From UBA11740 sp049273695 (GTDB taxonomy: Bacteria > Acidobacteriota > Blastocatellia > Pyrinomonadales > Pyrinomonadaceae): 64,000 nucleotides of DNA. Under the pieces are notes generated by a model. That model was not told the origin of the DNA, searched no databases, and saw only the letters and a list, made by a program, of their open reading frames with translations. The number at the start of each line of letters is the position of its first letter. Position 1 is the first letter of the stretch. Shown one piece after another: positions 1 through 9,333 of the stretch. The position numbers were made by a program, and so were the translations under genes. The stretch is from NCBI GenBank assembly GCA_049273695.1, contig JBASRE010000040.1, forward strand, positions 1 to 64,000. The letters are read 5' to 3'.

Positions 1-2
1 AG

Positions 3-3000
3 GCTGCGCTAATTCAGTTCGAATACGACAATTATGTTGCCGATTCCCATCATGCTCCGTTGCTTCCACGAAGTAATATCAGCGGTTTCGACGTGAATTA
101 TCATGCCGGCCTTACTCGGCGCGGAAACCTTACTTCAGTAACAAGTTTCCGCAACGCCCAAAATCAAACCGGGCCCGTCAGCAGCTATTTCCAATACGAC
201 ATTGCCGGGAACGTAGTTAAGTCCATCGACGCGCGCAATTATGCGACCACCTTCGATTTCTCAGATCGATTCGGCGCGCCGGATGCAGAAGCACAATCCA
301 ATACACCGCCTGCGGAGCTCGCCTCAGTTGGGCAATCAAGCTACGCATTCGCCACAAAAATTACGAATGCGCTCGGCCACAGTAGTTACACTCAATTCGA
401 TTACTATCTAAGTCGTCCAGTAGACAAGCAGGACATCAATGGAGTTGTAGAAAGTGCCTATTTTGCCGATCCCGCCGACCGCATAACCAAAACGATTCGT
501 TCGGCAAACGATCCGCAGCTTAAGAGTCAAACCACCTTTGCCTACGATGACGCGAATCGCGTAATAACCTCAACCAGTGATTTGCGGTTCTTTGCCGATC
601 CCAGTCCGATGATGTTGCAAGTAGTTCTTGATAGCTTCGGTCGGCAGAGTGAAACGCGTCAGTTTGAGACCCCTACAACCTATATCGCGGTGCAGACGCG
701 CTATGACGCCTTGGGTCGCGCCCATCAAACGTCGAATCCGTTTCGTCCGCTGGCGCCTCACAACGAATCCGCAGTGTGGACGACGACGGCCTTTGACGCG
801 ATGGGCCGGCCTGTGAGCGTCACCACGCCCGATAATGCAGTCCTTGCCACGGCATACAACGGCGAGCGAATCCTCGTGAACGATCCATCCGGCAAGAAGC
901 GTATCAGCAAGTCAGATGCGCTCGGTCGCTTACGAGACGTGTGGGAAATCACCCCTGCGGACAGCGCCACCGAAGCAGTTTCATTCCCGGGTTTTGCCGA
1001 TGTCGTCGCAGGTTATCGCACCAGCTACAGTTACGACACAATCGATAATCTCGTCACCGTCAACCAGGGTAGCCAAACTCGCACGTTCGTTTACGACTCT
1101 TTGAGCCGACCTCTCTCTGCCACCAATCCTGAAAGCGGAACGGTCTGTTACGGTACGGTGGTAGGCGGACAATGCCAGGCAAATGGATACGACGGCAACG
1201 GCAACCTCACGATCAAGACGGATGCGCGAAACGTCGTTACGAATTACATGTACGATGCTCTGAATCGGATAACCACGCGAGACTATTCCGACAGCACGCC
1301 TGACGTTAGTTACGTTTACGACTCTACCAGCATTAGCAACGGCATTGGCCGCCTCGCTTCAGTCAGTTCAACTGTCTCGACCTCCAGTCGCGGCGGCTAT
1401 GACAGTCTTGGGCAACCGCTCAGTACGACGCAAACTATCGGCGCTCAGAACTACACCTTCAATTACACCTACGATCTCGCCGGCAATCTGAAGACGATTA
1501 CGTATCCATCCGGTCGCGCAGTCAGCTACAACTATGATATGGCCGGTCGGCTAGCAGACCTGGACGCGCAGAACCTGGCGTTCACAGGAAACCTCGGCGA
1601 CGGCACGCAACGCACGTATTCCAGCGCCATCAGCTATTCGGCATTCTCGGGCATCACGATTGAGAAGTTTGGGATGCAGACGCCTCTGTATCACAAGCGG
1701 CAATATAACGTGCGCGGACAACTTTGGGACGTGCGCGTGGCAACCGCTCCTGACGTCAACGGCACATGGAATCGCGGGTGCCTGCAGTTCTTCTACGACA
1801 ACTCTGGAGGATACGGGACCAGCGGCCCCGAGAATAACGGCAACGTGTTAAAGAGCTGGCACTATGTCCCGCTCGACGAACAATCGAGCAATTGGGCAAT
1901 TCACCGGGACAGCTACAACTACGATCCTTCAAACCGAATCTCGTCCGTTTCTGAAAACTACATTTCCTCGGTTCAAGCGGAAACGCCGAAGTTCGCGCAA
2001 ACTTACAGTTACGATCGGTACGGCAACCGCACGGTCAGCGCGGGGGTCAACAATCTGCCGTTTGACAAGAGCGAAGCACACACCACCAACCGGATCTACG
2101 CTCCGGGAGACACTGCGCTGCCGATGAATCAACGGCAGATGCGCTTTGACGCGGCAGGTAACCTCACCTACGACACATACACGGGTCAGGGAACCCGCGT
2201 TTATGACGGTGAGAATAGAATGATTGAAGCCGCAGGCACTGGGCAACCGCAATACTACAGCTACGATGGCGACGGTAGGCGTATCAAGCGCAAAGTCAAT
2301 CAAGTTGAGACCTGGCAGGTTTACGGTGTCGGCGGCGAGCTATTGGCTGAGTACGCTTTGAACGGCTCGCCCGCGAATCCGCAGAAGGAATACGGTTATC
2401 GCAATGGCGAGCTGTTGATTACGGCAGCCGTGACCAGCGGCTGGGGCGCGCCGCCAACGATCGCCGACAATCCGTTGAATCCTCCAGGCGAGCCAAAGAC
2501 GGACATCAAAGCAATTCACATCACGCAGTTGCGAGCAGCCATTAATGCCCTTCGATCGCACTTGAACATGGGGGATTATCAATGGCAGAAGCCAACAATC
2601 AGTGGTGGCGCCATCAACAGCGCCGTCGGCATCAGTTGGGAACCGATCGACGAGATGCGCACCGCGCTGAACGAAGCCTTGGGTCCACCTGCCAACGGCT
2701 ACACCGCCGGGTTGGCGGTTAATCAACCAATTCTCGCGGCCCATATTCAGGAGTTGCGCGATCGAGTCCTGGCTTCATGGCAAAGCGGCGGAGGCGGCGT
2801 CGAGATTCGCTGGCTGGTGGCCGATCAGATCGGCACGCCACGGATCATCATCGACCAGACCGGCTCACTTGCCGGAGTCTCGCGTCATGACTACCTGCCG
2901 TTCGGTGAAGAAGTACCTGAGAATTTTCGCACCGGCGTTCCCGGCTACTCAGGCAATGACGCTGTTCGGCAGAAATTCACCGGCTACGAGCGCGATCTTG

Positions 3001-3914
3001 AAACTGGCTTGGACTTCGCACAGGCGCGCTATTACGCGAGTTTGCAGGGAAGATTCACGAGCCCAGATCCGGAGAATGCCGGAGTCAACGCCAACGTCCC
3101 ACAGAGTTGGAACGGCTACTCGTACACCGGTAACAATCCAATCATCTCCACTGACCCGAGTGGCTTGGTGTGGCTCTGGGATACTATTGGGGCTCTTTAC
3201 CTCTGGGTTCCCGATGAAGAGTACGTGGCGGGCAACAAGTATTTTGACGACAAGAGCTTCGTCCCTGTTCCTGAAAGCATGACTGGATCAGGCGGCATCA
3301 CGTTTGTTCTAACCAACGGTTCTTACACCCAAAAATATCCTGACCTGGTGGGTCGCGAAGTGTATCTGGGCAGGGACGGTAAATTGCATGAGACGTGCCC
3401 CCCGTGCCAACAGTTGGCAACCGAAATGAATCGAATTAATGGTAACGGTAACTTTGAAAAAGGGGTGCTCCTTTTCGCAGGTACGAGTGTCGCACTTGGC
3501 ACGGGAATCGGTGTCGCCGGATATTTTACCGGAGCACTTGCGGGCGGCGGGCTAACGACTGGCGGCATAACTACGCTCAGCCTGGAAGCAGCACCTGCAG
3601 CAGCACCTATAGTCACAACAGTTGTAACCCAAAGTGTAAGGACTGGTCTTTTAAACGGCGCAAGAAGTCCCGCTGTCCGGAAATGGATAGAATATCTGTA
3701 TCGTCAAGGCGCAAAGATTGGCGACGGAAGCACCGCCGACGCGATTCGATTTGAACGTCTGACGGGTCAACTGCTTTCAAAGGCAGGACATTCGCAAAAG
3801 GGGAAAGAAGCGATCGCCGGGCTTGAAAGGCTTTTAAGGACCAACAAGCTTGGACCTGAGGACACAAAAATAGTTAAGGAGCTGATCAGTAATTTGAAGG
3901 ATGCGCTCAAGTAA
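3..3914 (+). CDS. Rhs/YD-repeat polymorphic toxin, 5' end missing
   Basis: About 1303 codons are visible and the frame is open to the left window edge, so the true start lies outside; the TTG at 60 is not a credible start. YD-type repeats run through most of the protein (YDIAGN, YDGNGN, YDLAGN, FDAAGN). An embedded segment near 2500-2770 has the spaced HITQLR / HIQELR pattern. The Rhs core ends near 3050-3175 (GRFTSPDP, GYSYTGNNP, then DPSG). After the core come about 250 residues of non-repeat sequence: a Gly/Ala-rich hydrophobic stretch (about 3460-3630) and a charged C-terminal module (about 3667-3914) with the motif GDGSTADAIRFE. In this family the core forms a shell that encloses a variable C-terminal toxin. 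The toxin class was not recognised. The next gene overlaps its stop and looks like the cognate immunity gene. Confidence 0.9.
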   Translation, partial: AALIQFEYDNYVADSHHAPLLPRSNISGFDVNYHAGLTRRGNLTSVTSFRNAQNQTGPVSSYFQYDIAGNVVKSIDARNYATTFDFSDRFGAPDAEAQSNTPPAELASVGQSSYAFATKITNALGHSSYTQFDYYLSRPVDKQDINGVVESAYFADPADRITKTIRSANDPQLKSQTTFAYDDANRVITSTSDLRFFADPSPMMLQVVLDSFGRQSETRQFETPTTYIAVQTRYDALGRAHQTSNPFRPLAPHNESAVWTTTAFDAMGRPVSVTTPDNAVLATAYNGERILVNDPSGKKRISKSDALGRLRDVWEITPADSATEAVSFPGFADVVAGYRTSYSYDTIDNLVTVNQGSQTRTFVYDSLSRPLSATNPESGTVCYGTVVGGQCQANGYDGNGNLTIKTDARNVVTNYMYDALNRITTRDYSDSTPDVSYVYDSTSISNGIGRLASVSSTVSTSSRGGYDSLGQPLSTTQTIGAQNYTFNYTYDLAGNLKTITYPSGRAVSYNYDMAGRLADLDAQNLAFTGNLGDGTQRTYSSAISYSAFSGITIEKFGMQTPLYHKRQYNVRGQLWDVRVATAPDVNGTWNRGCLQFFYDNSGGYGTSGPENNGNVLKSWHYVPLDEQSSNWAIHRDSYNYDPSNRISSVSENYISSVQAETPKFAQTYSYDRYGNRTVSAGVNNLPFDKSEAHTTNRIYAPGDTALPMNQRQMRFDAAGNLTYDTYTGQGTRVYDGENRMIEAAGTGQPQYYSYDGDGRRIKRKVNQVETWQVYGVGGELLAEYALNGSPANPQKEYGYRNGELLITAAVTSGWGAPPTIADNPLNPPGEPKTDIKAIHITQLRAAINALRSHLNMGDYQWQKPTISGGAINSAVGISWEPIDEMRTALNEALGPPANGYTAGLAVNQPILAAHIQELRDRVLASWQSGGGGVEIRWLVADQIGTPRIIIDQTGSLAGVSRHDYLPFGEEVPENFRTGVPGYSGNDAVRQKFTGYERDLETGLDFAQARYYASLQGRFTSPDPENAGVNANVPQSWNGYSYTGNNPIISTDPSGLVWLWDTIGALYLWVPDEEYVAGNKYFDDKSFVPVPESMTGSGGITFVLTNGSYTQKYPDLVGREVYLGRDGKLHETCPPCQQLATEMNRINGNGNFEKGVLLFAGTSVALGTGIGVAGYFTGALAGGGLTTGGITTLSLEAAPAAAPIVTTVVTQSVRTGLLNGARSPAVRKWIEYLYRQGAKIGDGSTADAIRFERLTGQLLSKAGHSQKGKEAIAGLERLLRTNKLGPEDTKIVKELISNLKDALK

Positions 3915-4284
3915 AGAACCCATTCGTTCGGACAATGCTGTGAGAATCTTACTTGAAGAGATTCCAGCCTTCGCACTCGAACGATCCAGAAACGATACCT
4001 CTTTGTCGCATGAGCTGGATTTGCCATACCTGGTGTACGGCGATTTCGGCTTTTTCCTGCGAGATGTTTTGGAAACGACAACCAACTCGCCCGACCGTGA
4101 AAACCTTTTGCGGCAAGGTTTCGATCTTCTAAGCGAAATGTTGACCTCCTCTGATCCTAAAATCGTAAACCTGGCCGAAGTAGGAGTGTTTGAAATTCTT
4201 TCTGAGAAGCCTGACACGCTGACCACAGCCAGGAATTATCTAACTGATGAAGCACGAGAAGTTGTGAACGAATGGACAGATTAG
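3901..4284 (+). CDS. Probable immunity protein for the Rhs C-terminal toxin
   Basis: A 127-residue acidic, soluble protein with no signal peptide or membrane segment. Its ATG lies 14 nt inside the end of the Rhs gene in another frame, so the two are probably translationally coupled. The pattern of an N-terminal LLEEIPAF, a central YGDFGFFLRDVLE and a later segment ending VGVFEILSE resembles small immunity-like families such as DUF7674; that comparison is from memory. Position directly behind a polymorphic toxin is the strongest argument: the product would bind and neutralise the toxin in the producer cell. No further immunity copies or orphan toxin tips are visible downstream. Confidence 0.65.
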   Translation: MRSSKEPIRSDNAVRILLEEIPAFALERSRNDTSLSHELDLPYLVYGDFGFFLRDVLETTTNSPDRENLLRQGFDLLSEMLTSSDPKIVNLAEVGVFEILSEKPDTLTTARNYLTDEAREVVNEWTD

Positions 4285-4409
4285 TGAGTGTTCTCAGACT
4301 TTTCTCGACAATCTGCAGCAGCCACCACAACTACTTTACACACCCCGCGCAAGCGAGACGACTCGCGACCGCGTAACCAAGTTATCGAGTTGGAATTGTG
4401 AGAAGGTCG

Positions 4410-4622
4410 TTACAGTTCAGACTTTGTCTTCTTGCGGTCGCGATAAATCGCCAGCGCGATGAGAACTATCACAGCGACGAAGATGACTATGATCGCCAGC
4501 TTGATGATGGCCACGAGCAGGCCGACGGCGAGAACCAACTGCTTCAGCAGCGCAACCCCAAGAAGAATAGCGCCGATGATGGCGCCGCCGCGGGTCAATG
4601 CTGCAATAATTCCGGTGATCAT
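4410..4622 (-). CDS. Small two-helix membrane protein
   Basis: A 70-residue protein, almost entirely hydrophobic (about residues 3-32 and 35-60), ending in the basic tail RDRKKTK. It is the last gene of the minus-strand sigma-factor operon, starting 12 nt after the stop of the 258-residue membrane protein. No known family was recognised. Position suggests it belongs to the envelope-associated output of the sigma/anti-sigma module, but its function is unknown. Confidence 0.6.
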   Translation of the reverse strand: MITGIIAALTRGGAIIGAILLGVALLKQLVLAVGLLVAIIKLAIIVIFVAVIVLIALAIYRDRKKTKSEL

Positions 4623-4634
4623 ATCGTTCGGACC

Positions 4635-5411
4635 TTACTGACGCTGCGGAAGTCGCGCGGAACCAATTTGCCGCGGCGACTGCACGCGAGTTGGAAAGTC
4701 GCCGCCATCGTAAGCAGCGCGGGCGAATTGGCTGTTGACTACGACCGACGGCGGCGGGTTGTTGGTATCGAACAGCCGCATTTCCTCTCGACGCCGATGT
4801 CGTTTCATGTAGTCGTACAGAATGTAAGCGCCCAGAACGACTAAGGCGACGGGCAGCGCTCGCCGCATCGGAAACTGAAATCCAAGTACGGTGTGTGCGA
4901 GAAAGATTCCGCCAAGCACCAACAAAGTGATACCCCAAGCCAGGGGATTCCCGTACAACTGGCGCGTGATGGCGTCTTCTTCAGCGTCAGGCGCTAGTCC
5001 GGCGCGCATCAATTGGGCGGTCCGGCAAGCATCAACCGCGGCAAAGAGCCAGGTGCCGAAGACGCCCAGCGCAAAGAAAGCGACGCCGTCGGTCACTACA
5101 GCCATCTGGAAAAAGCTGGCGAAGATCGCGAAATGGACGATGGCCTTTGAAGTTTGACCGTTATAAGCCGCTCCCAGTCCGGGCACGAAAAGCGAAAGAA
5201 ACGTAGCGATGAACGGAGAAGTCTTACGGCGGATTACCTGTTGATTCGTCGGCTGTGATTGGCGATGACGCAGCGCGTCAACGCCTGCGACGATGCAGTC
5301 CTGACAAACAGCGAACCCGCGAATGCGATGGTCGCAGGCCGGGCACAATGGCCGCGAACAGCTGCTGCACTGCGCCATGGCGGGATTCTTCGGGTGATAA
5401 TTACAATTCAT
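4635..5411 (-). CDS. B-box-like zinc-binding membrane protein
   Basis: A 258-residue protein. The N-terminus has a Cys/His pattern like a B-box or zinc ribbon (CNYHP, CSSCSRPLC, CDHRI, CQDC within the first 40 residues). Basic residues and several membrane segments follow (about 65-90, 95-125, 155-175 and 180-200). The polar tail contains NNPPPSVVVN. Such B-box-plus-membrane proteins are common in Acidobacteria and usually uncharacterised. It follows the anti-sigma gene by 54 nt and precedes the 70-residue membrane protein by 12 nt, which supports a four-gene operon. A role in envelope-stress signalling is inferred only from context. Confidence 0.7.
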   Translation of the reverse strand: MNCNYHPKNPAMAQCSSCSRPLCPACDHRIRGFAVCQDCIVAGVDALRHRQSQPTNQQVIRRKTSPFIATFLSLFVPGLGAAYNGQTSKAIVHFAIFASFFQMAVVTDGVAFFALGVFGTWLFAAVDACRTAQLMRAGLAPDAEEDAITRQLYGNPLAWGITLLVLGGIFLAHTVLGFQFPMRRALPVALVVLGAYILYDYMKRHRRREEMRLFDTNNPPPSVVVNSQFARAAYDGGDFPTRVQSPRQIGSARLPQRQ

Positions 5412-5465
5412 CAGTTACTTCACGCTGTCGCGGTGTCAGATGTACGTTGAATCGCGCGCGAACGT

Positions 5466-6332
5466 TCAGCGGTTTTTCGAATCGCGGTTGCCGGTCTTTC
5501 CTTCCGAGCTTTGCGGGCGCGGCGTCGCGCTGTTTTGATTTGAGCTATTCTGATTCTGGTTCGCCTCATTGCTCTTCTCGTTGTCCTTCTGGTTCTCTTC
5601 GCCACCGACTAGTTTGTTGACACTCCCGGCGAACTGCTTGACCCCTTTTTCGGATCCTCGCGTCGCACTGTCCGCCGTGCGCTCAGCCAATTGCAGGCTG
5701 GCGCGATAAAGTCCGCGCACCGAACCGTCGGTTGAAACCGTGTTCGTCAATACAAAGACGGACACCAACAGCATTGTTGCGACTGAGGCGAGCTGCGGCG
5801 AGACGAGCGGATCGAGCGCGCCACGCAGCCATTCGACCATCCGCGATGTGAAAGGCGCGCGCACTTGCCGAGGCAAAACGTTGCCGATGGTCGCTTGCAG
5901 AATGCGAGCTTCCAGGCCTGCGGGCACTGGCAGTTCATCCTGCGCGTAGGTGTAAACCGCGCCGATCGACCGCACTACCTGTCCCGGAAGTTCGCTACAG
6001 GCTGAACACAAAGCTGCGTGCCGTTCCCAACGGTGATACAAAGGCGCCATCAACACGCCATCGAGATAATCCGTCAGGTGGTCTTCGAATTCTTCGCAGG
6101 TGATCGCCGTTTGCGGGGCCGTTGTCATCAGGATCCGTGCTTCCAGCCCGACACCTGCCGGCGGAGCCTCGGAAGACAGGCACGCGACGATCGTTTGCTT
6201 CACATCGGCCAGCAGTTCGTGACACAGCGGGCAGCGCAACGCGTGTTCGGAAAACGCGCGGTGCTCCTCGACCGGCAACGCGCCGTCGAGGTAATTCGTC
6301 AATCTTTCTTCAAATTCATTGCAAAGCATCAT
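5466..6332 (-). CDS. Anti-sigma factor with two zinc-finger (zf-HC2) domains
   Basis: A 288-residue protein with two tandem zf-HC2-type anti-sigma domains, about residues 1-50 (HALRCPLC) and 75-120 (HAALCSAC). Both are preceded by the typical FEERLTNYLDG / FEDHLTDYLDG segment. One membrane helix is predicted near residues 185-205, followed by a Q/N/S-rich hydrophilic tail. It sits 61 nt downstream of the ECF sigma gene, the classic arrangement in which the membrane-anchored zinc finger sequesters the sigma factor. Most zf-HC2 anti-sigmas have a single finger, so the duplication is notable. Confidence 0.85.
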   Translation of the reverse strand: MMLCNEFEERLTNYLDGALPVEEHRAFSEHALRCPLCHELLADVKQTIVACLSSEAPPAGVGLEARILMTTAPQTAITCEEFEDHLTDYLDGVLMAPLYHRWERHAALCSACSELPGQVVRSIGAVYTYAQDELPVPAGLEARILQATIGNVLPRQVRAPFTSRMVEWLRGALDPLVSPQLASVATMLLVSVFVLTNTVSTDGSVRGLYRASLQLAERTADSATRGSEKGVKQFAGSVNKLVGGEENQKDNEKSNEANQNQNSSNQNSATPRPQSSEGKTGNRDSKNR

Positions 6333-6393
6333 TTCGTTTCCATTCCGAACCCTTCTTACGCCCGCTCCTGCTTATGCCGCCTGGCTTCCGGCT

Positions 6394-6987
6394 CTAAGCC
6401 TCCACTACTCGCATACGACGAAGAATCTTCGCTAGTTCGATTCGGCCGCGGTTTATTCGTGATTTCACGGTGCCCTCGGGGATCTTCAACAAATCTACGA
6501 TCTCCTGGTAGCTCAACTCCTCGATGTCGCGGAGGATGACGCATGTCCGCAAATCCGCCGAAAGCTTGTCAATTCCGGCCTGTACCTGCGCGCCGAGCTC
6601 GCGCCGCTCCATCTCACGTTGCACCGAATTCCCGGCCGAGCGCAGGTGATACTTGTGATCCTCTAGGTCGTCCGCGATCTCATCCTGCGGCGCGCGTTGA
6701 CGTTTGCGATAGTCATCAATGATCAGGTTCCGCGCCAGCCGCATCAGCCAGTTCTGCAAGTCGCCTTGCTTCGGATTGTATTGTTCAAGCGAGCGGTAGA
6801 CGCGGACGAAAACGTCTTGCGTCAAGTCTTCGGCGGTGTCGGCTCGTGAGGTGAAGCGGTAGGCGAGGTTGTAAACGCGCCGCGAGTAGGTTTGGACAAT
6901 CTCTTCCCAAGCCGCGCCGTCGCCCGCGCGACATCGTCTGACTAGTTCAGCGCCTTCGTTGGTAGCCAAGCTTCTGACGGCTCCCAC
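6394..6987 (-). CDS. ECF-type RNA polymerase sigma factor (RpoE-like)
   Basis: A 197-residue protein. Region 2 covers about residues 25-95 (YNLAYRFTSRADTAEDLTQDVFVRVY, split here as YNLAYRF and AEDLTQDVFVRVY) with LMRLARNLIIDDYRKR. Region 4 covers about 135-190 and contains the helix-turn-helix ELSYQEIVDLLKIPEGTVKS. The start is GTG with a GGAG about 10 nt upstream. It directs RNA polymerase to stress-type promoters and is the first gene of a minus-strand operon whose second gene is its likely anti-sigma factor. Confidence 0.93.
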   Translation of the reverse strand: MGAVRSLATNEGAELVRRCRAGDGAAWEEIVQTYSRRVYNLAYRFTSRADTAEDLTQDVFVRVYRSLEQYNPKQGDLQNWLMRLARNLIIDDYRKRQRAPQDEIADDLEDHKYHLRSAGNSVQREMERRELGAQVQAGIDKLSADLRTCVILRDIEELSYQEIVDLLKIPEGTVKSRINRGRIELAKILRRMRVVEA

Positions 6988-7097
6988 TTGGTGAATTCTC
7001 CGGATTCAGTCTATCGCAGCCGATTGAGACTCATAGAGTCCGACACGAGCTTCTTACGTGCCGGTGCTTCGCAAAGTTCCCCCCCGGTCTCAGCCTG

Positions 7098-7142
7098 GGT
7101 ACGCACGCCACTGGCGTGCAGCATGCCGGAGGCATCCGTACC
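7098..7142. repeat. GTACGCACGCC palindromic repeat, copy 1
   Basis: An inverted-repeat unit starting GGTACGCACGCC and ending in CCGTACC, with inner GCC/GGC pairs. The same motif recurs at 50511-50555 and 60002-60131. It lies in the 270-nt gap between the divergent sigma-factor operon and the membrane-protein gene at 7258; apart from promoter space, nothing else is visible there. Confidence 0.75.
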
Positions 7143-7257
7143 GGCTCGTCTGCTTCTTGAACGATAACATTAAACTGTTGTAGGCTGGCGACGCCGCACA
7201 ATATATTGTGGCTCGCGCATTCTTCGCTCACTGCGTTCAGATCGTTGGTTTCGGTCA

Positions 7258-8334
7258 ATGGCGGCAAAATATCGCAAGTTTCTTGAGTTCATCGCGCTTC
7301 TCCTGCTGGCGATCGCCATCGTCTGGTGGTTTGGCCGGGGACTCGATTGGGCCCAGGTAAAGAGTGCGCTGCTCGCATCTGACTGGCGACTGATCCTTCT
7401 GGGAGCGCTGGGTGTGCTCGCAGGCTATTTGTGGCGCGCCTTCCGCTGGCGCGCGTTTCTCGCACCCCTGACAAAGGCGAGTCTCCGCGAAATCTGGATT
7501 GCCGTGTGCGTCGGATACGCCGCCGTACTTACGCTTGGCCGGGCTGGTGAAGTGGTGCGGCCTTTGGTCTTACCGATGCGAGATCGGAATGTCAGACCGG
7601 CGGCTTCATTCGTCACCGTGATGATCGAGCGCGTTTACGACTCAATCACCGTACTGCTGTTATTCGCCGTCAACCTTGTTCTTTTCACGCCAGCTTCGGG
7701 TGCTTCAGAGTTCGCCCGTGCGCGGCTAATCGGTTTTGCGCTGGTCGGAGCGCTGTTCGTGTTTGTTGCTTTGCTGATCGTCTTTCGATGGCGCTCTCGA
7801 CCGATTATCAAGTGGCTCGACAAGAAGATTCGACCCGATTTGCGACTCCTGGGCCGGTTGAAGCAGGCGATCCTCCACCTTCTTCAGCAACTGGCTACGG
7901 CGCTCGGAGTGCTTACGAGCGCGAAAGAGCTGGCTGCCACCATTGGGTGGTCCCTCGCCCTTTGGGGATCCGTCGCGGCAGGAAACCTAATCGTTTTCCG
8001 CGCGTTTGGTTTGCCGTTCGGCGTTTCCGAAACGCTTTTTGTCCTCGGTTGGTCGATGATCGCGTCGGTGATTCCCACGCCGGGCGGCGCCGCCGGGGCC
8101 TTTCACGCGGTCACCGGCGGGGCGCTGATCCTTCTTGGTGTTCCGCCTGAACAAGCGGCCGCAGTAGCTATTGTTGTGCACCTCGTGGATTTCCTCCCGG
8201 CAGCATTGTTTGGTTTGTTCTACTTTTTACGTGGTGATGTAACTCTGGCGCGACTGCGCCTATTGATGTCAGCGACTGAACGTCCAGGTGATTCTGAAAA
8301 CCTGTCGAGCGCGACTGGAGTCAAAGCGGCTTGA
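7258..8334 (+). CDS. Lysylphosphatidylglycerol synthase-type TM protein (UPF0104)
   Basis: A 358-residue multi-pass membrane protein of the AglD/MprF N-terminal flippase-like family. It has about eight hydrophobic segments. Family-like features are GRAGEVVRPLVLP, MIERVYDSITVLLLF and the C-terminal SVIPTPGGAAGAFHA. Family members move or flip lipid or glycolipid substrates; the soluble aminoacyl-transferase part of MprF is absent, so this is a stand-alone membrane domain. The next gene (nrdR) begins 31 nt later but is functionally unrelated. Confidence 0.85.
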   Translation: MAAKYRKFLEFIALLLLAIAIVWWFGRGLDWAQVKSALLASDWRLILLGALGVLAGYLWRAFRWRAFLAPLTKASLREIWIAVCVGYAAVLTLGRAGEVVRPLVLPMRDRNVRPAASFVTVMIERVYDSITVLLLFAVNLVLFTPASGASEFARARLIGFALVGALFVFVALLIVFRWRSRPIIKWLDKKIRPDLRLLGRLKQAILHLLQQLATALGVLTSAKELAATIGWSLALWGSVAAGNLIVFRAFGLPFGVSETLFVLGWSMIASVIPTPGGAAGAFHAVTGGALILLGVPPEQAAAVAIVVHLVDFLPAALFGLFYFLRGDVTLARLRLLMSATERPGDSENLSSATGVKAA

Positions 8335-8365
8335 ACTGGTTCAAATTGAGTGAGGAACAATCGTT

Positions 8366-8830
8366 ATGAAATGTCCCTTCTGTGGTTTTGTCGAAGATAA
8401 GGTCGTCGATTCGCGCGAGTCGCGTGAGGGTGAATCGATTCGCCGGCGCCGCGAATGTCTAAAATGTGAACGCCGCTTTACGTCCTACGAGCGCATCGAT
8501 GAGATTCCGTACATGGTGATCAAGAAGGACGGTCGGCGCGAAACCTTTGATCGCAACAAAGTCATGGCGGGCCTGCTGCGCGCCTGCGAAAAGCGGCCGA
8601 TTCCGCCTCAAAAGCTGGACTCGATCGTCAACGCGGTCGAAAAATATGTGCAGGAGTCGCCGGAACGCGAACGGCCGACCAGCAAGATTGGCGAGCAGAT
8701 CATGCGGCGGCTTAAGGAACTCGACAAAGTTGCTTACGTTCGATTTGCCTCTGTCTATTTGGAATTCGAAGACGTGTCTGAATTCATGGAAGAGTTGAAG
8801 ACGCTGGTGCGCGCGCGCGCGGGCCGGTAA
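8366..8830 (+). CDS. nrdR: Transcriptional repressor NrdR
   Basis: A 154-residue protein of standard length. The N-terminal zinc ribbon has CPFC (residues 3-6) and CLKC (about 31-34), followed by RRFTSYERI. An ATP-cone domain spans about residues 48-140. NrdR binds NrdR boxes upstream of ribonucleotide reductase genes and represses them according to ATP/dATP level. No ribonucleotide reductase gene is in the window. It leads a compact cluster with hsp20 (7-nt gap) and lon (7-nt gap). Confidence 0.96.
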   Translation: MKCPFCGFVEDKVVDSRESREGESIRRRRECLKCERRFTSYERIDEIPYMVIKKDGRRETFDRNKVMAGLLRACEKRPIPPQKLDSIVNAVEKYVQESPERERPTSKIGEQIMRRLKELDKVAYVRFASVYLEFEDVSEFMEELKTLVRARAGR

Positions 8831-8837
8831 ACGAGCG

Positions 8838-9326
8838 ATGGCGGCTAAGCGAGTGATGGTTAAGAGTGTCGGGCCCGCGGGGCTCGAACGCCTCGAGCTA
8901 AAGCGGCTGACAGAGCGCATCGGCTGGCTGTTCTCTTTGTTGCAGGAAGCCGCGGCCGCGCAGACGCCGCCCATTGCCGGGACCTGGGCGCCGACGATTG
9001 ATGTCTGCGAGACCACGAAAGCGATCGAAGTGCGCATCGAATTACCGGGCGTGACCTCTTCGCAAGTAAGGGTGGGTTTGAATGGAAATAAACTGCGCAT
9101 TTGTGGCGATAAGAAGAAGCGAGCGGCGCGACAACGCATCACGTCGCACCTTTGTTCGGAACGAGCCTATGGTCACTTTGAGCGCGTCGTGCCGGTGCGG
9201 TGGCCGGTTGATGTGAAAGGCGCCACGGCAGAACTAGCTAAGGGAGTGTTGGTGGTTCGACTGCCGAAGCTAAAGGATCGCAGGGGCTCTGAAATAGCAA
9301 TTCCAATTACGGAGAAGGATTCATAG
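8838..9326 (+). CDS. Small heat-shock protein, Hsp20/alpha-crystallin family
   Basis: A 162-residue protein. The alpha-crystallin domain covers about residues 55-160 (PTIDVCETTKAIEVRIELPG, then a C-terminal strand GVLVVRLPK). The N-terminal arm of about 50 residues is basic. Family members are ATP-independent holdases that keep unfolded proteins soluble. The gene is 7 nt from both nrdR and lon; pairing with Lon makes sense as a protein-quality-control unit. No CIRCE element was seen upstream. Confidence 0.92.
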   Translation: MAAKRVMVKSVGPAGLERLELKRLTERIGWLFSLLQEAAAAQTPPIAGTWAPTIDVCETTKAIEVRIELPGVTSSQVRVGLNGNKLRICGDKKKRAARQRITSHLCSERAYGHFERVVPVRWPVDVKGATAELAKGVLVVRLPKLKDRRGSEIAIPITEKDS

Positions 9327-9333
9327 AACATCC

